Below are positions 42,707-53,519 of a DNA stretch of 64,000 nt, one piece after another (position 1 is the stretch's first letter; each line of letters starts with the position of its first letter). The stretch is from Alopecurus myosuroides (lineage: Eukaryota > Streptophyta > Magnoliopsida > Poales > Poaceae). Below the pieces are notes generated by a model, which saw only the letters and a list, made by a program, of their open reading frames with translations, was not told the DNA's origin and made no database searches. The position numbers and the translations under genes are program-made. The stretch is taken from NCBI GenBank assembly GCA_028641055.1, contig CM054063.1, positions 178,380,756 through 178,444,755 on the forward strand. The letters are read 5' to 3'.

Positions 42707-44094
42707 TACTTCATCATTGTCCGGTCAGAGCCAAATTAACAACACAGCAATCTGCTGACGCAAAGGACAATGAATAGCTTACTTTGTCTCTAAGCTGCAT
42801 ATTTCTTTCTGCCTTTTCAGCCGCACTAACAGCTTCTCTTTCAGCTGCAGAAAAAGATAACAGCTGTAATACTAGATACGACAAAAAATCACAACTAACA
42901 AAAAAACACTTGAAGAGGGGAGAGGGGCAGCAACAAAAGTTGCACATGAATGCAAATCAACACGGATAAATGAATGATCATGTCTTCTGTTCTTAGTAGT
43001 TAGTAATAATAAATAACCAAAGCAAATTGATAATGTTTGTGTTGTGCTGGAACCCATCATAGGGATCCCCATTTCAAGTTATAATACCTCAAATTTCCTT
43101 TCCTTTCTACCCGTCTAGTTGCAAGTTCCACCTTTAGAAATATCAGTCTAGCCTATACTTGCACGAGACTTGGTCTAGCCTAAATTGCACACCAGTTCGT
43201 CATTCCCCTTGAAGCCTCTTCAAAAACAATAGGTGCAAACCAAATACTAGACGTTAAGAAGTCCAAAATGGAAAAAATGTTTTAAATGAAAATATAAAAT
43301 ATATTCCAGAGAGAAGTTTTGTACCCTTCAGGTCAGGCGTCCGCTCCACCTTTGTCTTGTTCAACCTGTTCATCCGCTTTTCTACTTGAACAGTTCGAAC
43401 CTGCAAACATGTATGTACGTTAGGAACACAAGTTACCGTGATTGATTCACCTTTGTTTCAATTACAATCAAGATAAGAAAATAGCATGAGTAAATAACAG
43501 AACCAAGTGCATCGACGAGGCAATATCCTTAGAGAAGACAAATTAATAGTGAATTTTTAATGAGAGAATGAACAGTAGTGATTTAGTGTTGAAAAAGGTG
43601 AAGAACAAAACTAATGATGAAAGATGTACAGAAATGGTAGATTGTAAATCAAGTTCCATGGGAGAGGTATATAGGACCCAGAAAGTGAGTAGTCCCCAAA
43701 TCTGGTTTAAAATGGGAGAAACAGAATCATTCTGAAATCAAACAACCTATGAACGTAGAAATAGAAAATAGCTACATATCAATCACATACTATCATAAGC
43801 ATAATGTTCAAAGAAGGATGGAACAATCACATACCATGAAAGCTTTAAGCACTAGGAGACTTGCTTACAGAAATCAGTCACGTTTAAATAAATCTACTGA
43901 ATTTATTCAAATGATTGCAGACATTACAGAAGTATCCCATCAATGCATTATAAGAACTAAAAAAAAAATCAATTTTAATCAATTTTACAATACATAGAAA
44001 CATAAATATTTATGAAAATAAACTAATTCCTGGAATGAATTTACACTTTTAAGGCCAATTCTGCCCTACAACACTGGAAGCCCACTAGGAACTA

Positions 44095-44253
44095 CTCCCT
44101 CCGTATCAAAATGTAAGATGTTTTAGCATTTTGTAGACAACACGTACCTAGACATGTTTAGTGTAAGATGCATATGAATCTACACACTAAAAATGTGTAG
44201 ATATGTTCTGTTTAAAAAACGCTAAAACATCTTATATTTTGATACGGGGGGAG
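44095..44253. mobile_element. Stowaway-like MITE (159 bp)
   Basis: CTCCCTCCGTATCAAAAT...ATTTTGATACGGGGGGAG ends with TA flanks; lies in the intron between the exons at 43325-43400 and 44766-44864. Confidence 0.9.
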
Positions 44254-45195
44254 TAGGAAATAGCAACAACATGGATATTGCAAAGCTTGTCTCACACATC
44301 AAGAACATACATTTTCAATAGAAGGGGGCCCTATCAGACTTATGTTTACTGATCTTACCAGTCAACTTTTTATGTGTTCATATATAAGGCTCAAACTTCT
44401 TAAATTTTGGTAGGGTAGGTAAAGTATTTTTGGGTCACTAAACTTATTCAAATATGTCAAATAGGTCACCTTTCTCACAATTTGTACATCTAAGTCACGG
44501 TACTAAGTTAACAGGGTCATTGCACATCATTGCCACACCACATCCGATGGTTGAGTAAGCGTAATTATGCATAGAGAACACCTAATTTACTTTAATGACC
44601 TAGATAAACAAATTAGGAAAAATGGTGACTTGTTTTTCATATCACTTGAAGAGCTGAAGAAAGTTAAGTCATCCTGAGCACAATTTACTCTTTTAAATAT
44701 GTATACATAGAGACCAAGAGTACCACTTTTTAAAACAAGGACATAGGGAAATGATGGCTTCTCACCAGTTTAGAGTTGTGAAAACCAACTTGACCCACAT
44801 TCATGGATGGTGTCTTCTTCATACCATGGTGTATAAACCACATCAACGTTATTCACCTTATTACCTATAACAAAAAAAAGCAGAACAGTAAGAAGTGTCC
44901 CGAGTAAAGGCAAACCAAGAAGGTACTCAACAAATTCATGTCAAATATGACAATGCCTCCTGAACTACTTTACCCAACCTTGAATGGAATTCGCTTTAAC
45001 AAGCTGGGCAAAATCTTCCAGCACGCCTTCACTTATGTCATCCATTGTCTGACCTTTATTCAGTCTCAAATATACATGAGCAGAGGATATCTTACTACAG
45101 GGAACCTGTGTTCAACAAAGGTTATGAAGGCTCAAAGAATGGTAAGATGATTCTGAATGGCAAAAAGAACTTGAAAAAATATCCCATTAAAACTA

Positions 45196-45336
45196 CTCCC
45201 TCCATATCGAAATGTAAGATGTTTTAGCGTTTTCTAAAAAAGACGTATCTAGACACGTTTTAGTGTGTACATTCACCGTCTAGATACATTGTGTCTAGAA
45301 AACTCTAAAACATTTTATATTTCGATATGGAGGGAG
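45196..45336. mobile_element. Stowaway-like MITE (141 bp)
   Basis: CTCCCTCCATATCGAAAT...ATTTCGATATGGAGGGAG ends with TA flanks. Lies 91 bp upstream of the first visible CCDC25-like exon, probably in a lost intron. Confidence 0.9.
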
Positions 45337-46820
45337 TAATATCTAAATAGAATTAAGTCAACCAACAAACAGCAGGCATGGAGATTACATCAAATGAACA
45401 TGCGAACATGAACATTATATCATCTGTGTTAGCAAGGGCGCTTGACATGCCGCAAGAAAACTACATGTGCCACTGGTCCTGGTTTCACTCCCTCATTTCC
45501 AAAAGACCAAAACTAACAGGTAAGTTCATTTGCAGTCAAGCAGAGCTTTAGTATTTCAAATAGCACGGTACAAGCAGAGGTTGAGCATATAGGATTCAGA
45601 ACTCCAAGGCATCATTACCATGTATGCACAAAAAGATATGATAAATTTTACTTAGCATGCTACCTAAATGGAAGGTTGTAAAATCCAGCACCCACCAGTA
45701 GAGCACCCAGATTTGAACAGAATCTTGGAAAATGCATAACATAAGAAATATCAAACCAAATTCAGCAAGCACTTTATGTACGCTTTGTGATGATAGTTAT
45801 GAATTTCTGTTCTCTCATGATGTGTTCGAGGCAGTGACACCACCTATAAGATATGTTGCAAAATTGCATTGGAAATTTCTCAATTAGTGTTCCATTTTTC
45901 AGAGGACCTATATAATAACAATTTGATTACAAACTCTTACTTTCTTTGATTCCATTAGTACTACTGTAACATTTAGATAAAAATACAATGCTATACCTCC
46001 TAGGGATTGATTAGTTTGTGTTCACTTCTTATAGGATACATATCTGCAGTTAGAGTTGTGGAGAACATGAATGTAATATTGACCATGCGTTTATTTTCTA
46101 GAGGTCTGTTGGGGTACAATCATCTCAGTTTAGGATTGCAATTAATTGCCTTATTGGAAAAGAACGTCAACCAAGTTTCCAAATTTAAGTCGGACTACAC
46201 GAGGACTCGAGGAGAGCTATGTCTTTCATGATGGCACATGCTGGATGGTACTACCTTAATTTCTTTAACTGATCGGTTTCCTTACAATTGTTTCTCTTAC
46301 GTTGTTCCAAACTTTAGCCTCCAGATCCTCTACAGTACTGTACAACTGTACAGTAACTGACATGTGGGACCGGGCCCACGTGTCAGTGGCAGTAACTGCA
46401 GTGCGGTGACTGTAGAGGATCTGCGCACCGTAAATATCTGGTTGGGTAGATGAACTTAACTGGATGACCTGGTTAGATAGCATGTGCACTTAAGATTCAC
46501 GAATTATGCAGTATTAGTTGGTGGCAGTTTATGACACTCTACTAATTTTATTTGGTTAAAACCATTTATGGTTATGTCTGGTTGCATCTCTTCGATTGTT
46601 TGATGGCATGGTGCTTGTGCTCTAGAACTTGCAGCATGCATACTCCTACCAATTGCATATTTTTGCTCTCGTTATTGCACTTATTCCTGAGAAAAGTGAA
46701 GTACGCATATACTTTGTCATTTCTCAACACCCTTAAGAATATAAGAATATAGGGATGATATGAGTATAGTAAATGTTCTGGGATGGGCCTCTCTTTTCCT
46801 GTTAACTCTGTGAACAAAAC
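45337..46820. other. Intergenic, AT-rich
   Basis: No coding family recognised. The missing first exon(s) of the CCDC25-like gene would be expected here but were not found. It holds the hairpin listed at 46322-46423. Confidence 0.5.
46322..46423. mobile_element. Small hairpin, MITE-like (102 bp)
   Basis: Perfect 15-bp terminal inverted repeats (CAGATCCTCTACAGT/ACTGTAGAGGATCTG) and an inner palindrome around TGACATGTGGGACC...GGGCCCACGTGTCA. No clear target duplication was identified, so the class is uncertain. Confidence 0.55.
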
Positions 46821-47583
46821 ATGATTCCTTAGAGATCCATGAGAGAGAGATCAAGCCCGAGTTTCCGGTGCACACGTTTGGTTTGGGGACGGAATACGAT
46901 CCAAACAAGATGAAGTATATCGCAGACATTACCTCCAGCACCTACTCCTTCCTAAACCAAGACATAGGCATGATCAAGGATGCCCCCCGCGCTATTCATC
47001 ACCGGCCTCACATCAGTTGCAGCGATGTCCCTCAAGATCGCGCTCAGGACTGAAGAGGGTATCACCATATCCTCAATTGAGTCTGGAGGCTACGTCAACC
47101 ATGTGGAGAACAATCAGATCGGCACAGTAGACATCAACAACATCTACGCCGACGAGCGGAAGGACTTCATCGTCTACCTTAGAGTGGCAGAGGGCAAGAA
47201 GGAGCTCATGACCATCGGCAGGCGGTACCTGAGCCACGACACGGTAAAGCACCTATCTTACACGGACGTCTCTGTGCAGCTTCCACACCAGGAATGCCTC
47301 CCGGATGACCAAGACATCCCAGCCTGACATAGCAGCAGAGCTCGTGCGGATCCAGTTGAAGAAAGGCATCTCTGCCATGCTGGAGCAGGGCCCAAGCAGT
47401 ATTGAGCTGCAACAACTATGGGATGGTAGCATAGACTCCGAGGAGGGCCGTGGTGCACCAGAAGAATACTTGGCGGGTCTCAGCATGGACATCAATGAAA
47501 TGAAGAGAGACATTGAGAACCCAACAGATTACAGGAAAACAGGGCTGCCTTACACGCTGTCGTGGCTGAGTAGCCACAACTGA
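46821..47583 (+). pseudogene. VWA-domain protein fragment (WAV3-like E3 ligase family), frameshifted
   Basis: Contains PVHTFGLGTEYDPNKMKYIA and STYSFLNQDIGMIKDA, which match the end of the von Willebrand A domain in the large plant family of RING/VWA proteins related to WAV3. Next come LFITGLTSVAAMSLKIALR, ISSIESGGYVNHV and IYADERKDFIVYLRV (the segment after the VWA domain), and finally LWDGSIDSEEGRGAPEEY near the family's C-terminus. The RING finger and the first half of the VWA domain, including the metal-binding motif, are absent. Frameshifts lie near 46985 and 47310. It is probably a captured or truncated gene copy. Confidence 0.8.
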
Positions 47584-48676
47584 CAGCATACAACTAAAAA
47601 GGGCGCACACTCCAGCTCTGGGTTTTTTCCAAACCACAGGGCAGGCTGCAGATGAGAGGAAAACTCCGTCGCACAATATTTGTCAGTCAGTATGATAAGT
47701 ACCGAGTGTGTAATAATTTTGCGCAGACAACTTCAGATTTAGCACCCGATCGGGGAGAACATTATGTATGTGTGAAAAGATTACTCATAATTTCTGGATG
47801 GACCATATTCATATTAAGAGGTTTTTCAAAAAATTCCTACTGGACAGCTGTGTATTTCAAAGAAGAGGATTCCTTCCCCCGGTTTGTCAGGTGCTGCTGC
47901 AGGTTAGGGACAATTCGAACTCAAGAGACTTCTTGACGCGAAGTTGTTGGTGGAGCTCGAACTAATTTAAGAACAGAACCGCAGACTTCTTAAGAGTGTA
48001 TATACAGATGTACCGCAGTATCTGCGTGTTCCAAGCTTCAACAATCCAACCAATTTTGATCCAGCAACCAATTTTCACGGTATATCAGCTAGGCAAAGGG
48101 GACAGCAAGCGATGGACTTACCTCGCACTCGCAGGAAGCCGGCCGAAGCACATGCGCCGCTCGAACGCCTCGCGGCAGATGCCGGCGAGGCCTCCGCCGC
48201 GCTCCCAAGTCCCACCTGCCGCCCGTACTCTGCGGCCCACTCCCCCTACCGTTCCCCTCATGGGCTCATGGCGACTCCGCCGACGCTCAGCTCGCATCTC
48301 GAACGCCGGAGCAAAGCCAATTCAACCTACGCAGCGGCGACTCGATGGCTTCTCGGGGCCCGGAATCTGCCCCGCCGGCTCGCCCGCCGCCGATGCCGAC
48401 AGTCGCCACCGCGGAGGAGTGGGACATGATGGGCCTGGTATTGGGCCCCGAGAACTTCTCGGATTGAACTTTCCATACTTTCTCTCCAAAAACAAAAAAA
48501 CTTTCTCCCAAAACGCGTGGACAACTGGACACAGGTAACTCCGATTTGAGCTCGAACTCCGGTTCGCGCTCGAACTCCGATTCGCCGTCGAACTCGTCAA
48601 CAGGTAATATAATCACAGGGCTAATGGAGCGAACGTCTCTTCACTCGCCACCTTCTTTCCAATCCAAGCAAGAAAC
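47584..48676. other. Intergenic; upstream region of the RNase H-like gene
   Basis: GC-rich from about 48110. At 48539-48600 a short repeat alternates GCTCGAACTCCG and GCGTCGAACTC-like units. Short open frames here lack recognisable domains. No TATA box is certain for the gene at 48677. Confidence 0.5.
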
Positions 48677-49315
48677 ATGGCTTGCACGCTGCCCTACTCT
48701 GCACAGCCATCGCCGCCGGCGTTTCAGCTCTGCCGCCGGCCCTGCTCCTCGCTCTCGCCCGCGGCCAAGCCGTTCCAGCCGCGCATCCTGGTGCAGTGGC
48801 AGCCTCCCAGATTCGGCTGGTACAAGCTTAATTTTGATGGCTCCGTGAGATACGACGGGTCCGGCCGGGCCAGCATGGGCGGCGTCATCAGAGACTGTCA
48901 CGGCCGCGTTCTTGCCGCGTTCGCCGAGGCGACGGAACATTGGTCGGTGGGCATCGTGGAGGCGCAGGCGCTCATCCGCGGGCTGCGGCTCGCGCTGGAG
49001 TGCTGCCTGGGAAACCTGGTGGTGGAAGGTGACGACCAAGTACTCGTGAAGCTTCTGCGCGGGGAGGACACGCAGACGCGCATACCGGCGGCCATCCACG
49101 ACGAGATCTTGATGCTGCTCGGCCGCTTCTCGGCGATCCATGTGCAGCACATCTACCGTGAGGGAAACCAAGTCGCCGACGCGCTCTGCCACGAAGCATA
49201 TCATACGCCTGGCGAGTGGAGGGCTGGCATGATCATGCCGCTCGCCGTCCTGGAGAAGGCACAAGACGACGCTCACGGCATGCTGTACGAGCGGATCCGC
49301 AAGACACAGGTGTGA
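48677..49315 (+). CDS. Stand-alone RNase H-like domain protein
   Basis: 212 residues, one exon, no stop or frameshift. Residues about 50-175 form a plant RNase H-like (RVT_3 type) domain. The four acidic positions are present: D54 (LNFDGSV), E95 (GIVEAQA), D119 or D120 (VVEGDDQVL) and D168 (GNQVADAL). The N-terminal 45 residues are low in similarity and rich in S, P and A. No RT or integrase domain is nearby, so it is not simply part of an element here, although such domains derive from non-LTR retroelements and many stand-alone copies exist in plants. GC content is far higher than in the surroundings, typical of grass single-exon genes. Activity on RNA:DNA hybrids is possible but not shown. 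Confidence 0.75.
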   Translation: MACTLPYSAQPSPPAFQLCRRPCSSLSPAAKPFQPRILVQWQPPRFGWYKLNFDGSVRYDGSGRASMGGVIRDCHGRVLAAFAEATEHWSVGIVEAQALIRGLRLALECCLGNLVVEGDDQVLVKLLRGEDTQTRIPAAIHDEILMLLGRFSAIHVQHIYREGNQVADALCHEAYHTPGEWRAGMIMPLAVLEKAQDDAHGMLYERIRKTQV

Positions 49316-52250
49316 TAGCTCGATCTTCAATGCAAGGAGAAGGATACGAGCGTGGCAAGGAGGGATGCTGGTCCAAGAAAGTGGAGTGGCGGTCGAGCGA
49401 GATGCTGGTTTCAAGAACGTGGAGCGCCGGTCGGCATGCTGTGATCCGAGAACGTGGCCGGCCGGAGCGAGATGCTGGAGTCTATCAACTGTGCAGAACG
49501 GGATGAGAATCATAGATTAGAACAATGTAATCTTTGATTATAGAAGTAGAATTCTTTGTGCCGTAGATTGATCAGTTCTTGGATGTAATGGTGACAATTA
49601 ACGTTCTTGTCTGCATGAACTGAAATGCTAGTTCTTGTCTGATATAGCAAGACTACTCTTAAAAGCATAGATTATTGTATATATCTGTATAAGCACAATT
49701 CTGTCTAGTTCCACAGTTTTCTGTCAGCAGATGGTTCCCTGAAGTCCGGAATTTCTCCATGACGGTGCCTGAGTAGAAACGGGAGGAAAATGGTCAAATT
49801 TAAGCACTGCGTGAGATATAAACCTGAGCAGCTAAGCTCTACTCTCCAACCTCGTACCAATGGCAATTGCCTATGCAAAACCAACACATTTCAAGTGAAT
49901 TTATTCTCCTGACAGCAAGACATTGCCCGAATATTTGAAACGATTATGTGCGAACTTCTGTGACATCTTAAAATTGTCCCCAATATCGAACTGGCAAACA
50001 AAACAGGTCATCCGTGGACACAATACGTACATTATCCGGAGCTCATCGTCGACTCATGGTTGTACAAATAAACTGCAAATGCAATGAACATGAACTACTA
50101 GAAAATATTTCTAACATCAGAATTGTAAAATAAAAATATTACAAAGTTTACGTCAGAAAATGAAGCAACCTACACAGGGAAACTACCACCACAGATCATC
50201 TGGGAAATTAGCACCAGTAGCAAAATAAGGTTACGGCATGATTTCACTATTGCACCTGTTAATTTCTAAGAGAGACACAAATGATTTTTCTTGTATTGAC
50301 AAGAGGCCCAACGGGCATATATATAGCACAAGAGGTGGAATACAAAACTATCCTAACACGCACCCACAGACACACACACACAAATTTGGGTACTACCCTC
50401 ATTCTTTCGGGTACCCACCCTTACACATTTGGACACCACAATCCTTAGACTTCGGTGTTACCTCACACACATGGGCACATACGGGTACCACCCTCACACA
50501 CTCGGGTGCTACCCTCACTGGCTCACAATCTCTAACAGCACCATGCAAATTTCACACAGGAACAGCTAAACCATGCTAAATGAGCATATTGAATGCATTC
50601 TCCAGTGCTACAGAAATAGAAAAACATTATTCGATTTGGAGCAAGTGTTGTGGTTCATACTGTTTTGGAGAGTTCGCTGCCCATCTTCATAGTACACAGA
50701 CATAGAGGAATTATTTCAGTTCGAAGCAGAAATCCAATAGCACCCCAACTGGTAAGCCTCATGTACTCAAATGGTCTTGTCTTGCTGGTAGTATTCAAGA
50801 ACGGGTACATGTACAGTGGGATGTGAGCTGCAAAAGAAAGGAAGACTCAATTATTGATCACTTGCTCACTGAGATTTACTTATTTTGTATGAGAGAAAAG
50901 TAGTAACGGAAGACAGATTTTTTAACAATGTAAATTATGGCGATATTTAAGCATGGAATCAGATTCAGTTTGCAATGAAATTGGTCTCAGATTGTGCAGG
51001 ACAGTGAGCTTCAGTTTACACCAAACAAATCACATAATATCCCTAGATCAAAATCCAAACACGGAAGTGGAAATTTTTAACAAAAACATCTAATGTTCTC
51101 CTCAGTGTGAATTTGTCGGTCTAGTCTTCTCCTTGCTGTGGAGGGCGTTTGCATATAACATCCCTGCCATCTGATTTCAATCGAATTAACACAAATACAC
51201 CACAAAAGAGACTTAGACTGTTACTTACAAAATGAAAGAGGGTTGCGGCAATGACATGCGGGCTCAATCCCAGAGTTATACAAAAGATGTGATCTGGACC
51301 TTGTTTCGTAACTCCTACAGCTGGTATTCTGTTGATCTGCACCCAGGTAAACATGATCTGCATTATCAAATAAAAGTTTGCCATCAACAAAAGTCCAACA
51401 CACTTGTGAGATAACTTACGCCAAACAAACACCTAGTATGTCGGCTACTCCAGAATTAAGAAAGCGTTTGGGAATTTCAACAAACACCTAGTGCTCACAC
51501 ATACAGACGTGCCATTCCAATGAGTGCAGACACGCCACTCCAAGGTTTGGGCATCGCGCTGCCCAGTTGCAGACGCCCAATTTCCAGAGAAAAAGAAATT
51601 TCTAGTGGAAATCAAGTCAAGATGCAAGTGGACTGCCAGCCGAGCGTTGCTACTTTCTGCTGTTGCATCACTGATTGCTGATGCTGGATCCATGCATCGC
51701 TAATTGCTCCTGCTGTTGAATCGCTACCTGCTGCTGCTGAACGCGGTGCGGACGTCCGTCTGCATCCCTAAAATCGAGGTCCATGAGAGCAAAGTTAGAA
51801 ATCAACACCTACTGTTTAAAACAATAACTGGCGCGGGGCGGGGGAGGAGAGGGGCTTAAGGAGTGATTGCCTCGCTGCCGGACGCCGCCGGAGTCGCCGT
51901 GGATTGCGCAGTTAGACAGGGGTGACCGTTCTGGGTGCAGCATGCAGAGATGGAATGGGAGAGAGGATGGGGGGATGGCCGGCGTCGGGCGGTGTCAGGA
52001 CCTACTCTGTTCTTCAGTACCCAATTTTCTTCAGTTAAGTTGTGCATAACGCTTCGCGCCTGAAAGTTACACTCTGAGCCTTTGACCCAGATCCAACGGT
52101 CCTAGTTTCAGGAGTCCGAGTCATTTTTTGAAGGGAAACGGTTTTACATCCTCCGGATGGCGCGCGTATGCCATCTCTGTTATGCAAGCAGCCTCGTTAG
52201 TAGGCCTACTCGCTGGCGGGGCCTTAGCAGGCCTATTCAGTTGTGAGTTG
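49316..52250. other. Intergenic, nothing coding recognised
   Basis: 3' flank of the RNase H-like gene, then AT-rich DNA. A (CA)n tract near 50368-50383 runs into irregular GGGTACCACCCTCACACA-like units up to about 50525. A GC-rich block at 51830-51990 looks like a gene 5' end, but no frame shows a known domain. Confidence 0.5.
50360..50525. repeat. Irregular minisatellite with GGGTACYACCCTCACACA-like units
   Basis: Three to five degenerate copies with variable spacing following a (CA)n run. Confidence 0.6.
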
Positions 52251-52760
52251 CTAGTTCGCTATAATTGGTCTTCAATTTTGCTAAAGTAGCATAGTTTTTT
52301 TTTGCTACGAGGCCTCTGGAAGAGTACCTGGCGATGTCATTTTTTTGCAACAGTAGCGCAATTTTTTTGGCTATACTTGTTGTCCATATTTGCTATTATA
52401 GTGCAAAATGTTTGCTATAATATCTTCGACGGTGTCTCCGACGATGTCATTATTTTTTGCTACAATAGTATAAATTATTTAGCTACAGATGTTATTCAGA
52501 TTAGCTATTGTAGTGGAAAATTTTTGCTATAATATCTCCGGCGATGTCTCCGACGATGTCTCCGGCAAAGTTAGTTTTTTTTTATGCCGGCGATTTTTTT
52601 TTGCTACAATAGCACAAATTTCTTATTTCAATGAACCGAGTTTTTCTCAAGAGTAGCAAAAGCGGGATTTGGGGGTATTTTTATAATTTGCTACAATAGT
52701 GTAAAATTCTTATTTCAATGAACCGTTTTTTACTGTTAGTGTAGCAAAAGCGGGACTGGG
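52251..52760. repeat. Degenerate repeat with TTTGCTACAATAG-like motif
   Basis: The motif (TTTGCTACAATAG, TTTGCTATAATA and variants) recurs about eight times. A longer unit, GCTACAATAG...TTCTTATTTCAATGAACCG, is seen twice, near 52604 and 52689. T-runs of 7-9 are frequent. No class assigned. Confidence 0.6.
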
Positions 52761-53519
52761 CGATTTGTTGGGACACGTGTCGACAGGAGGACCCGGAGTA
52801 TTTTCCCCCCAGATCCTCCGGAGGACGCTCAGCGCTCCCCTTTTTTGAATTCCACAAGCGGTGGGAGCGAGAACCACACCGAGAGTCGCTGCCCAAAAGC
52901 CATCGGCCACTCCGGCCCCGGCATCCACCCCTCTCCTCGCCGGCCTCCCACTCCGGAACAGGCACACACCTGCCATGGCAACTTCCTCTTCCATCTCGCC
53001 CCCCATACGTAAACGTATCTACTTTCCCACCACTGTTGTTATTGTTTTCCCTCACATTTGCATGATCAAACTAATATGGAGTAACGCTATTTTCAGGAAA
53101 AAAAAATACCCTTGGTGTCTAGTTATGTGGAGAAATTCAAGTTTCTCAGAAAACTTCTAGACATTATTTCTCCCCGGGACTACTGCTGCCATTACACCAC
53201 TTTTACTACTAATGAATTGTGTGAAGCAACATACTTTTCAGGTGCAGCTAAATTGACAACTCAGTTGTTAAGTTTCATAAATATTCTTTGGTTCCCCTTG
53301 TGTCGAACCAATAAAATTGGGCTATATTTACCCTCGAAGACTGTTGCGATCCCCTACACTTGTGCGTCATCACCCCCTCCCCCCGGACTTCCTGCAGTGT
53401 TAGGTTCAGCCTCCTTCCCCAAGCGAGCCCCTCCTCGGCTTTGTTGGTGCAACACACGGAGAACGTCCATGTGTCGGGACTTGGCCTCTCTCCGGCCTCG
53501 ATACGTCCAGGGAGCCCGG
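52761..53519. other. Intergenic, GC-rich then AT-rich
   Basis: No recognised coding sequence. It could include the 5' leader of the LINE fragment that follows. Confidence 0.4.

Larger units (their letters stand above)
42432..45105 (-). pseudogene. CCDC25: CCDC25-like (NFACT-R domain) gene, broken, five exons visible
   Basis: Exons by splice sites and homology: 45105-44979, 44864-44766, 43400-43325, 42844-42783, 42584-42432. Visible segments include [60 protein letters not shown] and SYKGLMVQDKMTSNKQ, with the typical end LQELEEDFM and stop. All match eukaryotic CCDC25 in order; introns have GT/AG ends and phases that join correctly. Breaks: a deletion after VVYTPW shifts the frame and produces a stop at 44770-44772; a probable 1-bp loss at the start of exon 45105-44979; and an apparent four-residue loss in exon 43400-43325. 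The first exon was not found. CCDC25 proteins are small coiled-coil proteins related to the NFACT RNA-binding domain. Confidence 0.8.

Noticed and set aside
47996..48616. Open frames of 105-180 codons on both strands
   Set aside because: GC-rich, low-complexity sequence without domain; not a supported first exon of the CCDC25-like gene.
48641..49513. 290-codon minus-strand frame
   Set aside because: It is the antisense of the RNase H-like gene and its 3' flank; high GC content keeps the frame open.
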